Shown: positions 16,742 through 26,397, counted from the first letter of the stretch. The stretch: DNA of 64,000 bases from Paraburkholderia acidipaludis NBRC 101816 (GCF_000684975.1 NZ_BAXZ01000008.1:1-64000), one strand, 5' to 3'. Numbers and translations are program-made. The notes: a model not told the origin generated them from the sequence alone.

Positions 16742-17131
16742 ATGACTACGCTAGTCCGTGAACTCACGCTGGATATCGATGCGGCTCAAGCCTGGAGCGC
16801 GTTGCGCGATCCGGGCGATGCGGCGAAGGCATTTGCAGGAGTGCTCGTGGACGCCGTCTTCGACGGCAAGGTGCGCACCGTCACGTTTGCAAACGGCGCT
16901 GTGGTGGAGGAACGCATCGTAGCGATCGACGAGCCGCGCATGCGCATCGCCTATTGCATCGGCGGCGGCCGTTTCGAGCACTACCACGCGTCGATGCAGA
17001 TCTTCCCGGTGAGCCCGGGGCAGTGCCGCTTCGTCTGGTTTTGCGATCTTCTGCCCGATGAGGCGCGCGAGCGGGTGGAGCCGCTCATGGACGCGGGATG
17101 CGCCGCGTTCGTGCGCAACGTGGCGAACTGA
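16742..17131 (+). CDS. SRPBCC-family protein
   Basis: A 129-residue START/Bet v1-like single-domain protein: LTLDIDAAQAWSALRDPGD at the N-terminus, central strands around VRTVTFANGAVVEERIVAID, RMRIAYCIGGGRFEHYHASM, and a closing helix VEPLMDAGCAAFVRNV. Such proteins bind small hydrophobic ligands or act as hydrolases/cyclases; no specific function can be assigned. AAGGAGATAACGCC precedes the ATG, a strong ribosome-binding site. It lies 38 bp after the transporter gene and may be co-transcribed. Confidence 0.82.
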   Translation: MTTLVRELTLDIDAAQAWSALRDPGDAAKAFAGVLVDAVFDGKVRTVTFANGAVVEERIVAIDEPRMRIAYCIGGGRFEHYHASMQIFPVSPGQCRFVWFCDLLPDEARERVEPLMDAGCAAFVRNVAN

Positions 17132-17138
17132 GCGGATA

Positions 17139-17354
17139 TCAGCCGCGCGGCGCGCCGGTTTCCCGCGGTGTCGCGGCGGGCCGCTCGATGCCCCAGTCGC
17201 CGTAATCGAGCCAGTCCTCGCCCAGCAGTTCGACGGGGTGCGGCGTTCGTTCCGCACCATTGCCGCAACTGAGCGAGGCGGCTGAGCAATAGCGATTGCA
17301 GCCCCAGCAGACGCGTTCGGGATGCTTCGGATAGAGAGGGAAAGTGCGAGCCAT
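17139..17354 (-). CDS. DUF3079 family protein
   Basis: A 71-residue protein with the family pattern FPLYPKHPERVCWGCNRYC, then SCGNGAERTPHPVELLGEDW. The four cysteines in CxxCxxxC plus a later Cys suggest a small metal-binding domain. The ATG at 17354 gives the family's usual start; the open frame upstream is unrelated. It converges on the SRPBCC gene (7 bp between stops). Function unknown. Confidence 0.85.
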   Translation of the reverse strand: MARTFPLYPKHPERVCWGCNRYCSAASLSCGNGAERTPHPVELLGEDWLDYGDWGIERPAATPRETGAPRG

Positions 17355-17743
17355 GTCGGGATGTGCCGGGATGTCGTGGACGAAATCCAATATAGGCCGT
17401 GGACCCGATCCTTCCAGAGACGCATTGCCACAGCAAGCCCCCCTTTCTCTGCGAAACAAAATAGAACAACGGATATTCAGACAGGCCTGGCTGCGCGCGA
17501 GAAAGGCCGATGGCGTTGCGCGGGACTGACCGTTAGTTGCGTTAGCTATCATGCCACGACCACGGTGGCTTCATTCCTGCCCTGGCAGCACTCAAAACTG
17601 CGGTACGCATTTCCACAATATGAAATTTCTGGTCACGTTGGCCCCCGTCTCACCTCGAAATCAGGCAAAATCCGGGTGTTTACGCCGACTGCGCGCAGCC
17701 GGTGGTGTTACCACCCCGTTTTCTGACCCCCGCCAAGAAGCCG
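17355..17743. other. Gene-free 389-bp region between DUF3079 and icd
   Basis: No coding frame with a ribosome-binding site or family similarity. It should contain the divergent promoters of the DUF3079 gene and the isocitrate dehydrogenase gene. I could not fix a convincing -35/-10 pair. Confidence 0.4.
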
Positions 17744-19987
17744 ATGAGTACCCAGCAACCCACCATCATCTACACCCTGACCGATGAAGCGCCGCTGCTT
17801 GCCACCAGTGCGTTTCTGCCGATCATCCGCACTTTCGCTGCGCCGGCCGGCGTGAACGTCGAGACCAGCGATATCTCCGTGGCGAGCCGTATCCTCGGCG
17901 AGTTTCCGGAATTTCTGACGGAAGAGCAGCGCCTGCCGGACAATCTGGCCGAGCTGGGTCGTCTCACGCAGCTTCCGGAAACGAACATCATCAAGCTGCC
18001 GAACATCAGCGCATCGGTGCCGCAGCTCGTCGCCGCGATCAAGGAACTGCAGGGCAAGGGCTACAAGGTTCCCGATTTCCCCGAAGATCCGAAGACCGAC
18101 GAAGAAAAAGCCATCCAGAAGCGCTACTCGAAGTGCCTCGGCTCGGCCGTGAACCCGGTGCTGCGCGAAGGCAACTCCGACCGCCGCGCACCGCTCGCCG
18201 TCAAGAACTACGCGAAGAAGCACCCGCACAGCATGGCCGAGTGGAGCATGGCTTCGCGCACGCACGTCGCGCACATGAAGCACGGCGACTTCTACCATGG
18301 CGAAAAATCAATCACGAACGAGAAGGCGCGCGAAGTGCGCATGGAACTCGTGACGAAGAGCGGCGAAACCATCGTCCTGAAGCCGAAGCTTGCGCTCCAG
18401 GCCGGCGAGATCGTCGACAGCATGTTCATGAGCAAGAAGGCGCTGCTGGCGTTCTACGAAGAGCAGATGGAAGACGCGCGCAAGACCGGCGTCATGCTCT
18501 CGCTGCACGTGAAGGCGACCATGATGAAGGTCTCGCACCCCATCGTGTTCGGCCACGCCGTGAAGGTGTTCTACAAGGACGCGTTCGAGAAGCACGCGAA
18601 GCTCTTCGAGGAGCTCGGCGTGAACGTCAACAACGGCATGGTCGATCTGTACACGAAGATCGAGACGCTGCCGGAATCGAAGCGCGAAGAAGTGATCCGC
18701 GACCTGCACGCGTGCCATGAGCATCGTCCGTCGCTGGCGATGGTGGACTCGGCCAAGGGCATCTCGAACCTGCACGCGCCGAACGACGTGATCGTCGACG
18801 CCTCCATGCCCGCGATGATCCGCGCCGGCGGCAAGATGTGGGGCGCCGACGGCCGCCCGGCCGACACGAAGTGCCTGATTCCGGAAAGCACGTTCGCACG
18901 CATCTACCAGGAAATCATCAACTTCTGCAAGACCAATGGCGCCTTCGACCCGCGCACGATGGGCACGGTGCCGAACGTCGGCCTGATGGCGCAGAAGGCC
19001 GAAGAGTACGGTTCGCACGACAAGACCTACGAAATCCCGCAAGACGGCACGGCCCGCATCGTCGACAACGCCACGGGCGAAGTCATCGAAGCGCTCACGC
19101 AGGAAGTCGAGCAAGGCGACATCTGGCGCATGTGCCTCGTGAAGGACGCGCCGATCCGCGACTGGGTCAAGCTCGCCGTCACGCGCGCGAAGAACTCGGG
19201 CATGCCGGCGGTGTTCTGGCTCGACCCGTATCGTCCGCACGAAAACGAGCTCATCAAGAAGGTCGAGGCCTACCTGAAGGACTACGACCTGACCGGCCTC
19301 GACATCCAGATCATGTCGCAAGTGCGCGCAATGCGTTACTCGCTCGAGCGCGTGATCCGCGGTCTCGACACGATCTCCGTCACCGGCAACATCCTGCGCG
19401 ACTACCTGACCGACCTGTTCCCGATCATGGAGCTCGGCACGAGCGCGAAGATGCTCTCGATCGTTCCGCTGATGGCGGGCGGCGGCATGTACGAAACGGG
19501 CGCGGGCGGCTCGGCGCCGAAACACGTGCAGCAATTGGTTCAGGAAGACCACCTGCGCTGGGATTCGCTCGGCGAGTTCCTCGCGCTGGCCGTCTCGCTG
19601 GAAGACCTCGGCATCAAGACGAACAACGCGAAGGCCAAGCTGCTCGCGAAGACGCTCGACGCCGCCACCGGCAAGCTGCTCGACAACAACAAGGGCCCGT
19701 CGCCCAAGACCGGCGAGCTCGACAACCGCGGCAGCCAGTTCTACCTCGCGATGTACTGGGCGCAAGAGCTGGCCGCGCAGAAGGAAGACGCGGAACTCGC
19801 CGCCCACTTCGCGCCGCTCGCGAAGACGCTGGCCGAGAACGAGCAGAAGATCGTCGGTGAGTTTGCCGCCGTGCAGGGCAAGCCGGTCGATATCGGCGGC
19901 TACTACAAGCCGGACTTCGCGAAGCTCGCCGCAGTCATGCGCCCGAGCACGACGTTCAACGCCGCGCTCGAAGCCGTAGCGAAGTAA
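17744..19987 (+). CDS. icd: NADP-dependent isocitrate dehydrogenase, monomeric type
   Basis: A 747-residue enzyme of the monomeric 80-kDa class (IDH-II), converting isocitrate to 2-oxoglutarate with NADP in the TCA cycle. Diagnostic stretches include SVASRILGEFPEFLTEEQ, GSAVNPVLREGNSDRRAP, HVKATMMKVSHPIVFGHAV, DASMPAMIRAGGKMWG and GGGMYETGAGGSAPKHVQQ; length is exactly that of the family. The ATG at 17744 (MSTQQPTIIYTLTDEAP) is the family start; the frame extends 14 codons upstream without similarity. It is followed by a strong bidirectional terminator. Confidence 0.97.
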   Translation: MSTQQPTIIYTLTDEAPLLATSAFLPIIRTFAAPAGVNVETSDISVASRILGEFPEFLTEEQRLPDNLAELGRLTQLPETNIIKLPNISASVPQLVAAIKELQGKGYKVPDFPEDPKTDEEKAIQKRYSKCLGSAVNPVLREGNSDRRAPLAVKNYAKKHPHSMAEWSMASRTHVAHMKHGDFYHGEKSITNEKAREVRMELVTKSGETIVLKPKLALQAGEIVDSMFMSKKALLAFYEEQMEDARKTGVMLSLHVKATMMKVSHPIVFGHAVKVFYKDAFEKHAKLFEELGVNVNNGMVDLYTKIETLPESKREEVIRDLHACHEHRPSLAMVDSAKGISNLHAPNDVIVDASMPAMIRAGGKMWGADGRPADTKCLIPESTFARIYQEIINFCKTNGAFDPRTMGTVPNVGLMAQKAEEYGSHDKTYEIPQDGTARIVDNATGEVIEALTQEVEQGDIWRMCLVKDAPIRDWVKLAVTRAKNSGMPAVFWLDPYRPHENELIKKVEAYLKDYDLTGLDIQIMSQVRAMRYSLERVIRGLDTISVTGNILRDYLTDLFPIMELGTSAKMLSIVPLMAGGGMYETGAGGSAPKHVQQLVQEDHLRWDSLGEFLALAVSLEDLGIKTNNAKAKLLAKTLDAATGKLLDNNKGPSPKTGELDNRGSQFYLAMYWAQELAAQKEDAELAAHFAPLAKTLAENEQKIVGEFAAVQGKPVDIGGYYKPDFAKLAAVMRPSTTFNAALEAVAK

Positions 19988-20015
19988 CCGTCGCGAAGCA
20001 ATACCCGCTGTACCC

Positions 20016-20059
20016 ATGAAAAACGCCCTTGCGGTTTCGACCGCAAGGGCGTTTTTCAT
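20016..20059. terminator. Bidirectional rho-independent terminator between icd and the slipin gene
   Basis: A perfect 20-bp inverted repeat (arms 20016-20035 and 20040-20059, loop TTCG) whose stem outer part is A/T-rich, giving T runs on both strands. It lies 29 bp after icd and 10 bp beyond the stop of the convergent slipin gene. Confidence 0.92.
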
Positions 20060-20068
20060 GATCTCCGC

Positions 20069-20842
20069 TCAGCGCTCGCGGGGCGGCCCGAGACGGTCCA
20101 CCAGCGCGGTCAGCAAATCGATCGGCAGCGGAAAGACGATGGTCGAGTTCTTGTCGGCGGCAATTGTCGTGAGCGTCTGCAGGTAGCGCAACTGCATTGC
20201 CTGGGGCTGCTGCGCGAGCCGCTGCGCAGCCTGCAGCAATTTTTCGGAGACCTGAAGTTCGCCTTCGGCGTGGATCACCTTGGCGCGGCGTTCGCGCTCC
20301 GCCTCGGCCTGCCGCGCGATCGCGCGCAGCATCGACTCGTTCAGGTCGACCTGCTTGATCTCGACTGTCGATACCTTGATGCCCCACGCGTCCGTCTGCG
20401 TGTCGAGCGTCTGCTGGATATCGGCGTTCAGCTGCTCGCGCTCCGCGAGCAACGTGTCGAGCTCATGCTTGCCCACCACCGCGCGCAAGGTGGTCTGCGC
20501 GAGCTGGCTCGTCGCTTCGATATAACGAGCGACCTGGATCACGGCCTTCTCCGGATCGACCACGCGGAAGTAGACCACGGCGTTGACCTTCACCGATACG
20601 TTGTCGCGCGTGATCACGTCCTGCGCCGGCACGTCGAAGACGACGGTGCGCAGTTCGATCCGCACCACCTGCTGGACGGCCGGAATGATCAGCACGAGCC
20701 CCGGGCCCTTGACCTTCCAGAAGCGGCCGAGCATGAAGACCACGCCGCGCTCGTACTCGCGGAAGATGCGGATCGCGGACACGACGAAGATCGCCGCCAC
20801 GACGATGAGAATGCTCGTGAACCCGAACGTGAATCCGATCAT
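20069..20842 (-). CDS. Slipin family SPFH/stomatin-like membrane protein
   Basis: A 257-residue SPFH-domain protein. One N-terminal membrane segment (FTSILIVVAAIFVVSAIRIF) is followed by the stomatin signature EYERGVVFMLGRF, then KGPGLVLIIPAVQQVVRIEL and VSVKVNAVVYFRVVDPEKAV, and a coiled, charged region RQAEAERERRAKVIHAEGE. It is expected to oligomerise at the inner membrane and scaffold microdomains. Its ATG overlaps the stop of the NfeD gene by 4 bp, the standard nfeD-slipin operon arrangement. Confidence 0.94.
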   Translation of the reverse strand: MIGFTFGFTSILIVVAAIFVVSAIRIFREYERGVVFMLGRFWKVKGPGLVLIIPAVQQVVRIELRTVVFDVPAQDVITRDNVSVKVNAVVYFRVVDPEKAVIQVARYIEATSQLAQTTLRAVVGKHELDTLLAEREQLNADIQQTLDTQTDAWGIKVSTVEIKQVDLNESMLRAIARQAEAERERRAKVIHAEGELQVSEKLLQAAQRLAQQPQAMQLRYLQTLTTIAADKNSTIVFPLPIDLLTALVDRLGPPRER

Positions 20843-22353
20843 GATGAGTCTCCGCGTGATGGCACATCGTCTAGCGGTGTCACGGTAAGCAGCAGACCGC
20901 TGCGGCTAGTCACGCGCACCCGGCGACCAGCCGCGAGCTGGGTGTCGCAAACCACGCGCCAGCGTTCGCCGCGAACGCGCGCCCAGCCCGTCGCCGCCGT
21001 AGCGGAGCCAGCGGGGCCGGCTGCGCCGTGCGGGCCGCCGGGCCGCAAGCCCTCGTCGATCACCTCGCCGATGCTGCCGACCATGGCCTCCGCGCCGCTC
21101 ACCACGGGACGCCGCCGGGCGCGCAGCGCCACGCTCGACACCAGCGCCACGAACGCGGCGCCGCCCAGCGCGAGACCCGCGATAAGCGGCAGCGGAATGC
21201 CGTAGCCCGGCACGTCGGTATCGATCAGCATGAGCGCGCCGATGGCGAACGCCACAATGCCGCCGAAGCCAAGCACACCGAAGGTAGGCAAAAATGCCTC
21301 GGCGATGAGGCAGGCGAGGCCGAACACCACGAGGCCCAGACCCGCATAGTTGACGGGAAGAAGCTGCATGGCGAAGAGGCCCACCAGCACGCAAATCGCA
21401 CCGGCCACACCGGGCAGCACGAATCCCGGGTTCGCGAATTCGAAGAAGAGCGCGTAGATGCCGACCGTCAGCAGGATCAACGCGACGTTCGGATCGGCGA
21501 TGATCGCCAGCGCGCGGTCGCGCCAGTCGGGCGTCACGGTCTCGATCGGCGCCTGCGCGGTGGCGAGCGTCACCGTGCCGGCGGCCGTCGTCACGGTGCG
21601 GCCGTCGAGCTGACGCGCCAGATCGGCGGGATCCCGCGCGATCAGGTCGACGACGTGCTGGGCGAGCGCCTCGTCGGCCGAAAGGCTCACGGCCTCGCGC
21701 ACCGCGCGCTCCGCCCACGCAGCGTTGCGGCCGCGCAGCTGGGCGAGCCCCCGGATATAGGCTGCGGCGTCCTGCATGGCCTTGCGGGTCTCCGTCGATG
21801 CCGTGGTGTCCGGCGGCGCACCGGCTGTGCCTGACACGCCTGATGCGGCGCCCGCTCCGCCGCCGCCCACCCCACCCATACCGAGCTGCACGGGCGAAGC
21901 GGCGCCGAGGTTGGTGCCCGGCGCCATCGCCGCGATATGGCTCGCGTAGACGATATAGGTGCCCGCGCTCGCGGCGCGCGCACCGCTCGGCGCGACGAAT
22001 GCGGCGACCGGCACCGGCGACGCGAGAATGGCTTTGATGATCTCGCGCATCGAGGTATCGAGGCCGCCCGGCGTATCGAGTTCGAGAATCGCAAGCGGCG
22101 CGTGCCGGTTTGCGGCGCGCGCGAGCGTGCGGACGATGAAATCGGCGCTGGCCGGCCCGATCGCGCCGTTCACGGTCATGACGACAACAGCGGCTGGTGC
22201 GCCGGTTGCGGCGCGCGGCGCCGCCACGGCCGCGCAGAGGGCCAGCAACAAGGCGAACAGGACGGCACGGCCAACCCGCGCCGCGAGCGGGTGATGCGGA
22301 TGAGCGCGCAGCGCGTGATGCGCCGCGGCTGGCGAAGGACAATGAACGCGCAT
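20839..22353 (-). CDS. NfeD family protein with ClpP-class serine protease domain
   Basis: A 504-residue membrane protein. An N-terminal signal/anchor (VGRAVLFALLLALCAAVAA) leads to a ClpP-like domain with LELDTPGGLDTSMREII and the nucleophile region PSGARAASAGTYIVYAS. Several transmembrane segments follow (for example ALILLTVGIYALFFEFANPG) and a C-terminal OB-fold NfeD domain. Partner of the downstream slipin; the pair is thought to act in membrane protein quality control. ATG 22353 (MRVHCPSPA) gives a sensible signal peptide; 61 further open codons upstream look non-coding. A Gly-rich linker occurs near residues 180-200. Confidence 0.92.
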   Translation of the reverse strand: MRVHCPSPAAAHHALRAHPHHPLAARVGRAVLFALLLALCAAVAAPRAATGAPAAVVVMTVNGAIGPASADFIVRTLARAANRHAPLAILELDTPGGLDTSMREIIKAILASPVPVAAFVAPSGARAASAGTYIVYASHIAAMAPGTNLGAASPVQLGMGGVGGGGAGAASGVSGTAGAPPDTTASTETRKAMQDAAAYIRGLAQLRGRNAAWAERAVREAVSLSADEALAQHVVDLIARDPADLARQLDGRTVTTAAGTVTLATAQAPIETVTPDWRDRALAIIADPNVALILLTVGIYALFFEFANPGFVLPGVAGAICVLVGLFAMQLLPVNYAGLGLVVFGLACLIAEAFLPTFGVLGFGGIVAFAIGALMLIDTDVPGYGIPLPLIAGLALGGAAFVALVSSVALRARRRPVVSGAEAMVGSIGEVIDEGLRPGGPHGAAGPAGSATAATGWARVRGERWRVVCDTQLAAGRRVRVTSRSGLLLTVTPLDDVPSRGDSS

Positions 22354-22463
22354 CGAAGCGGCTGAACGGCGCGCAAAAGGGCGCGAGCCCGATATCCAAA
22401 GAGTAGGCGCTTTCGGGGCAAAGCGCGAACTGACCCATCGAGCGATGCGGTGCCGCCGCGGCG

Positions 22464-22501
22464 CAACAATCCGCCAGCCTGCACCGGCTGGCGGATTGTT
22501 G
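22464..22501 (-). terminator. Strong hairpin after the outer-membrane protein gene
   Basis: CAACAATCCGCCAGCC, loop TGCACC, GGCTGGCGGATTGTTG is a perfect 16-bp stem starting three bases beyond the stop of the barrel gene. There is no proper T run on the minus strand, so it may be a transcript-stabilising hairpin or weak terminator in front of nfeD. Confidence 0.6.
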
Positions 22502-22504
22502 TCG

Positions 22505-23188
22505 TCAAAACCGATACGTGAGAGCGATCTGGGCAACGGGATAAAGACGATACCGGCTCACCTTCTCGTCCAGGCGCTGCTCTTCGAGCGCGATGTCTTC
22601 GGGCGAAGCGACCATCTGATAGATCGGCGGCACGTCATACGACGTGCGCGGCCGGCCGTAAGCCACGCCAAGGTCGACTGCGAGGCCGAAACCCCGCACC
22701 GGACGCCGATGGCCATAGCCGATCCCGAGATACGGCAGCACGCGCGGCAGCGTCACCGTTGCCTGCGGAGCCGGACCCACGGCCGGCACGTAGGTATTGC
22801 CGATCACGTAGTTGCCGAACGCATCAGGCACTGCATGCCCGGTGAACGCATCGTCGTCGATCAACATGCCCGCGCTCAGGCGAAAGTCGTTCGAAGCGAA
22901 CGGAAACAGATCGCCGTATACGCCGCCCTGCAACAACCTGAGTTGTCCGTCGTAACGGCCGCCGTCGACGGACAGCGAGGTCGAAAAGCCGATCCCCTCG
23001 AGATCCGCCCGCAGCCCGACATACGAATTGAGTTGCCAGGCCACGCCTAACCCTGCGCCGAGCGTGCCGCCGCTCAGGTAGGCCTCCTGAGCATGCGCGC
23101 CGCACCCCGCCAGCATGCCGATCCCGAATGCCGCCACCGCGCCATAGGCGCGGCGCGCCGTCCGCTTTGCCGATACTCCCTCTGCCAT
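22505..23188 (-). CDS. Outer-membrane beta-barrel protein (OmpW/PagL-size), function unknown
   Basis: A 227-residue exported protein. The signal peptide includes AYGAVAAFGIGMLAGCGAHA with likely cleavage after AHA. The mature chain alternates polar and hydrophobic residues in strands (LGAGLGVAWQLNSYVGLRAD, VYGDLFPFASNDFRLSAGM, YLGIGYGHRR) and ends in ALTYRF, the aromatic C-terminus recognised by the barrel assembly machinery. AAGGGGATGCG lies before the ATG. It resembles small opacity-type barrel proteins of Burkholderia; ligand or activity cannot be assigned. Confidence 0.82.
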   Translation of the reverse strand: MAEGVSAKRTARRAYGAVAAFGIGMLAGCGAHAQEAYLSGGTLGAGLGVAWQLNSYVGLRADLEGIGFSTSLSVDGGRYDGQLRLLQGGVYGDLFPFASNDFRLSAGMLIDDDAFTGHAVPDAFGNYVIGNTYVPAVGPAPQATVTLPRVLPYLGIGYGHRRPVRGFGLAVDLGVAYGRPRTSYDVPPIYQMVASPEDIALEEQRLDEKVSRYRLYPVAQIALTYRF

Positions 23189-23337
23189 CGCATCCCCTTG
23201 ACGTTCTGACGTGGTTCACATCGTCCATCCATCGCTCGATGGTGACTGCCGCGATGCACTGTAGAACGTCAATGCTCGTGACCAGACGTCGAAGAAGAGG
23301 GCTTTCGCAGTCCAAATCGAGCGAGTTCGACGATGCG

Positions 23338-23352
23338 CGTCGGAATCCGACG
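23338..23352. promoter_or_regulatory. Palindrome in the divergent promoter region
   Basis: CGTCGGA, central A, TCCGACG is a perfect 15-base palindrome in the 344-bp gap between the outer-membrane protein gene (minus) and the lipoprotein gene (plus). It could be a regulator site. Nothing else in 23189-23532 is supported. Confidence 0.25.
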
Positions 23353-23532
23353 TGCGTAGGAAACATCTGTCTTGACGCTCGGAAGAAGGCTTTTTTAGGA
23401 TGCGCTCCAGCTCGATTGCATAACGCGCACGGCGCATTTCGCCGAATTCGATACACCACCACGGTGCCGGGCCATGAACCCGTCCCGCCGTGACACGGCC
23501 AGCCCATGACCACACTTCCAGGAGCTTCCTCC

Positions 23533-24659
23533 ATGACATTTCCTTCCGCGCTCAACGCCGGCATCGCGCTGGCCACCGCATTCGCCCTGGCAAGTCTCAG
23601 CGCTTGCGGAGGCGGCAGCAGCAGAAATTCAGGAAGCCAAACTATATCGGGCGGCAGCGGCGCCGCTGCGGCGTCCACGCCGGGTGCGGCGAGCGCGCCG
23701 GCGCGAGCACGGCATCGTCGGCGACAGCGTCAAGCACACCCGCCGGCACATCGGCAAACGGCTCGGGCAGCACCGCAACCAGCGGCGCCTCGACCAACGT
23801 GCTGAAGCTATCCACCGCCGTACAAAGCGAGCCGGTCGCTGTCGACGCGGCAGGATCGGGCATGCTCGCCAGCGCCGGCGTCGCCGCGCTATACATGGCA
23901 GCCACGCGCCCTTTCCTCGCCGCCACACTGGCCGGCGCACCCACGACGACAACGAACTGCGCCACGGGCGGCACGCTCGCGACCACCACGAGCAATACGG
24001 GCGCTCCCGGCGTTCGCGCCGGCGAGACAGCCACGGTTTCGTTCGCTCAGTGCAAGGGGGAACTTGCCGTGCCCGCGCTCTCCGCAGCCAGCGCGGTGTC
24101 CGGCAGCGTCAGCTTCGAGGTCGACGCCGTGCAAGGCACCGTTGGCAGCCGCACGGCGAACTGGTCCTATACCGCGACCGAAACGGCCAGCGCGCTGGAT
24201 CTCACGTCGCCAAACGCCGCCACGACGTTCAGCGGCGCCGTCACGTTCGCCGTCAGCTACGACGCGGCCACGGGCACTACGACCACGACCGCCAATGCCC
24301 CGGCCGTCTCGATCGGGCGAACGCAGCTATCGTCGTCCGGTACGACGCTTGACGGTTCGATATCGGTCAGCGGACTTTCCTGGACGGAGGACGACGATGC
24401 GGGCGGCTCCGTCGCAACAGTCACTTCGGCCGGCGCGGTCAGCGTCGTGTCGAGCGGCGTGACGCTGGCCTTCAACGTGTCCACGCCCGTTGCGCTTGCG
24501 GTCACGAACGGTCAGATCAGCGCGGGCACGCAGCAGTTGGCAACGTCCGACACGACCGAATCGATCGTTGCGCAGAACGCGTCTACGTTTGTCATCACGG
24601 TGACTTCGGGCGGCGGCACGGGCACCTGGACGGTGAGCGCGAGCGCGCTCACCGGTTGA
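23533..24659 (+). pseudogene. Lipoprotein gene broken by a frameshift
   Basis: The ATG at 23533 starts a lipoprotein signal peptide (AGIALATAFALASLSACGGG, lipobox LSAC) in one reading frame, which then degenerates into an Arg/Gln/Pro-rich shadow after about residue 52. The downstream part, from about 23705 to the stop at 24659, is a good coding frame shifted relative to the start: Ser/Thr/Ala-rich linker, then an extended-strand domain with paired cysteines (TTNCATGG, FAQCKGE) and a closing FVITVTSGGGTGTWTVSAS. The junction lies in a G/C-rich low-complexity linker at about 23680-23710. Either a true frameshift mutation or a sequencing error; the intact protein would have about 375 residues. 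Family not recognised. Confidence 0.7.
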
Positions 24660-24682
24660 TCTTCCGTTGCGCGCGGGGAACG

Positions 24683-25057
24683 TCAGGCCGGCGCCGCCGC
24701 TTTCTCGTAGGCGACGTAGATCTTCCGGCAGGCCTCCACCACTTCCCACGTGCCCTTGAAGCCCGAGGGAATGACGAAGCGATCGCCCGCGCGCAACACC
24801 TTCTCGTTGTCCGCTTCGTCGCGAATCACGGAGACGCCTTCGAGAATCTCGCAGTATTCCATTTCGGTGTAGTTCACGCGCCAGTGCCCGGGCGCGCTCG
24901 CCCAGATGCCCGTGCTGAATTGCCCGCACGGGCTCGTGTAGCACTGCGTAAGTGTCTGCAGCGGATCGCCCGCAATCCGCTTTTCCGGCGCCACGCGATA
25001 CTCGATCCGCTCGCCCGTATTCGCGCCGATATCGACGATGTCCGAAATGCCTGCCAT
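24683..25057 (-). CDS. Cupin domain protein (DUF861/cupin_3 type)
   Basis: A 124-residue single-cupin protein. The strands GIWASAPGHWRVNYTEMEYCEILEG and AGDRFVIPSGFKGTWEVVEACRKIYV form the two cupin motifs; the first lacks the typical two histidines, as in the DUF861 group. AGGAGAGCAGGAA leads to the ATG at 25057. No signal peptide. It lies downstream of the molybdenum hydroxylase operon in the same direction, about 80 bp after its last stop, and may be part of it. Function unknown. Confidence 0.85.
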   Translation of the reverse strand: MAGISDIVDIGANTGERIEYRVAPEKRIAGDPLQTLTQCYTSPCGQFSTGIWASAPGHWRVNYTEMEYCEILEGVSVIRDEADNEKVLRAGDRFVIPSGFKGTWEVVEACRKIYVAYEKAAAPA

Positions 25058-25140
25058 TTCCTGCTCTCCTCGTTGTCTGGGCTGCCATGGTCGAAACCCG
25101 GCAGTATGGCAGTGTTTGGACAGCCGCCAATAATGCGGTA

Positions 25141-26397
25141 TCAGCGTAGCGCCTTCACGTCCTGCGCCGTGACGTTGCCGGGCTGGCCGCCCCACGTCGC
25201 GCGCAGATAGTTGGCGAGCTGCGCAAGCTCGTCGTCGCTGAGCGTGGACGAGAAAGCCGGCATGGCCTGCATGTTCTCGAGGCCCGAGAACTTCTGCGTA
25301 TCGATACCATCCAGCATCGCCACCAGCAGATTGTGCGGATCCGCCTGACGCAGCGTGGAGTTGCCGTTCATCGCCACCGCGACGTGCGGCTTGCCCTCGC
25401 CCACCAGCCCATGACAGCCCGCGCAAACGGCGAGATACACCGAACGCCCCGCCGAAAGCTGAGCCGTGTCGGCCGATCCGCTATCGGCAACCTTCACCGG
25501 CTGCGGCGCGGGCGGCGCATCGCCCAGCAGGTAGACGGACAGTGCGCGCAGGTCGTCCTTCGTGAGGTATTGCGTGCTCAGATGGACCACCGGATACATC
25601 TCGCCAAACGCGGATCCCTGCGGCGCGATGCCCACGCTGAAGAACGTCTGCAGATCGGCACCGGTCCAGCCGCGCGCCGCGAGGGCGGCCGGCGTGACGT
25701 TCGGCGCCTTCACGCGCCCCAGCGCGGCGCCCGCCAGCGGCTTCGCGTTCTCGAGCTGGCCGAACACGTTGCGCGGCGTATGGCATTCGGCGCAGTGGCC
25801 GAGCGCATTCGCAAGGTAACGGCCACGCTGCCAGTCGGCGGACTGGCCCGTCGACGCATCGGGCAACGCGTCCTTCAGGAACAGCATGTCCCACAGCGCC
25901 ATGCCGAAGCGCAGGCTGTACGGAAACTTGAGGTCGTTCTCCTGGTTGGCCACCGCGACGGGCTTCACCGTCATGAGATACGCGTAGATGGCGTCGGTGT
26001 CGGCGCGCGTGAGCTGCCGGTACGACGTGTAGGGCATCGAAGGATACAGCCGCTTGCCGCGTGCGTTGCCGTCGTGCAGTGCCGCGTAGAAGTCGTCGGC
26101 ACTCCAGTTGCCGATGCCGTGATCCTTGTCGGGCGTGATGTTCGAGCCGTAAAACGTGCCGTACGGAGAGTCGATCTTCAGGCCGCCCGCAAACGGCGCG
26201 CCGTCCTTCGCCGTGTGGCAGGCCGCGCAGTCCGCAGCCTTGACGAGATAGCGGCCGCGCGCAACCTGTTCGGGCGTCGGCGTGAATGCGGCAGCGGTAT
26301 TCGACGACGATTCGTCGCGCCCGCATGCGGCGAGCGTCAGCGCACAGGCGGCCAGCAGCGCGCCGTAGGCGAAGCGATTGACGAGCGCGCGCATCAT
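25141..26397 (-). CDS. Tri-haem cytochrome c subunit of a periplasmic molybdenum hydroxylase
   Basis: A 418-residue c-type cytochrome with a lipoprotein-like signal (ACALTLAACGRDE). Three haem sites are visible: CAACH near residue 58, CAECH in the middle, and CAGCH in the last third. It should pass electrons from the Fe-S/Mo subunits to the respiratory chain, as in the membrane-bound aldehyde dehydrogenase of acetic acid bacteria or alcohol-dehydrogenase subunit II. The start codon overlaps the stop of the 2Fe-2S gene (ATGA); a second ATG follows directly. Confidence 0.92.
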   Translation of the reverse strand: MMRALVNRFAYGALLAACALTLAACGRDESSSNTAAAFTPTPEQVARGRYLVKAADCAACHTAKDGAPFAGGLKIDSPYGTFYGSNITPDKDHGIGNWSADDFYAALHDGNARGKRLYPSMPYTSYRQLTRADTDAIYAYLMTVKPVAVANQENDLKFPYSLRFGMALWDMLFLKDALPDASTGQSADWQRGRYLANALGHCAECHTPRNVFGQLENAKPLAGAALGRVKAPNVTPAALAARGWTGADLQTFFSVGIAPQGSAFGEMYPVVHLSTQYLTKDDLRALSVYLLGDAPPAPQPVKVADSGSADTAQLSAGRSVYLAVCAGCHGLVGEGKPHVAVAMNGNSTLRQADPHNLLVAMLDGIDTQKFSGLENMQAMPAFSSTLSDDELAQLANYLRATWGGQPGNVTAQDVKALR

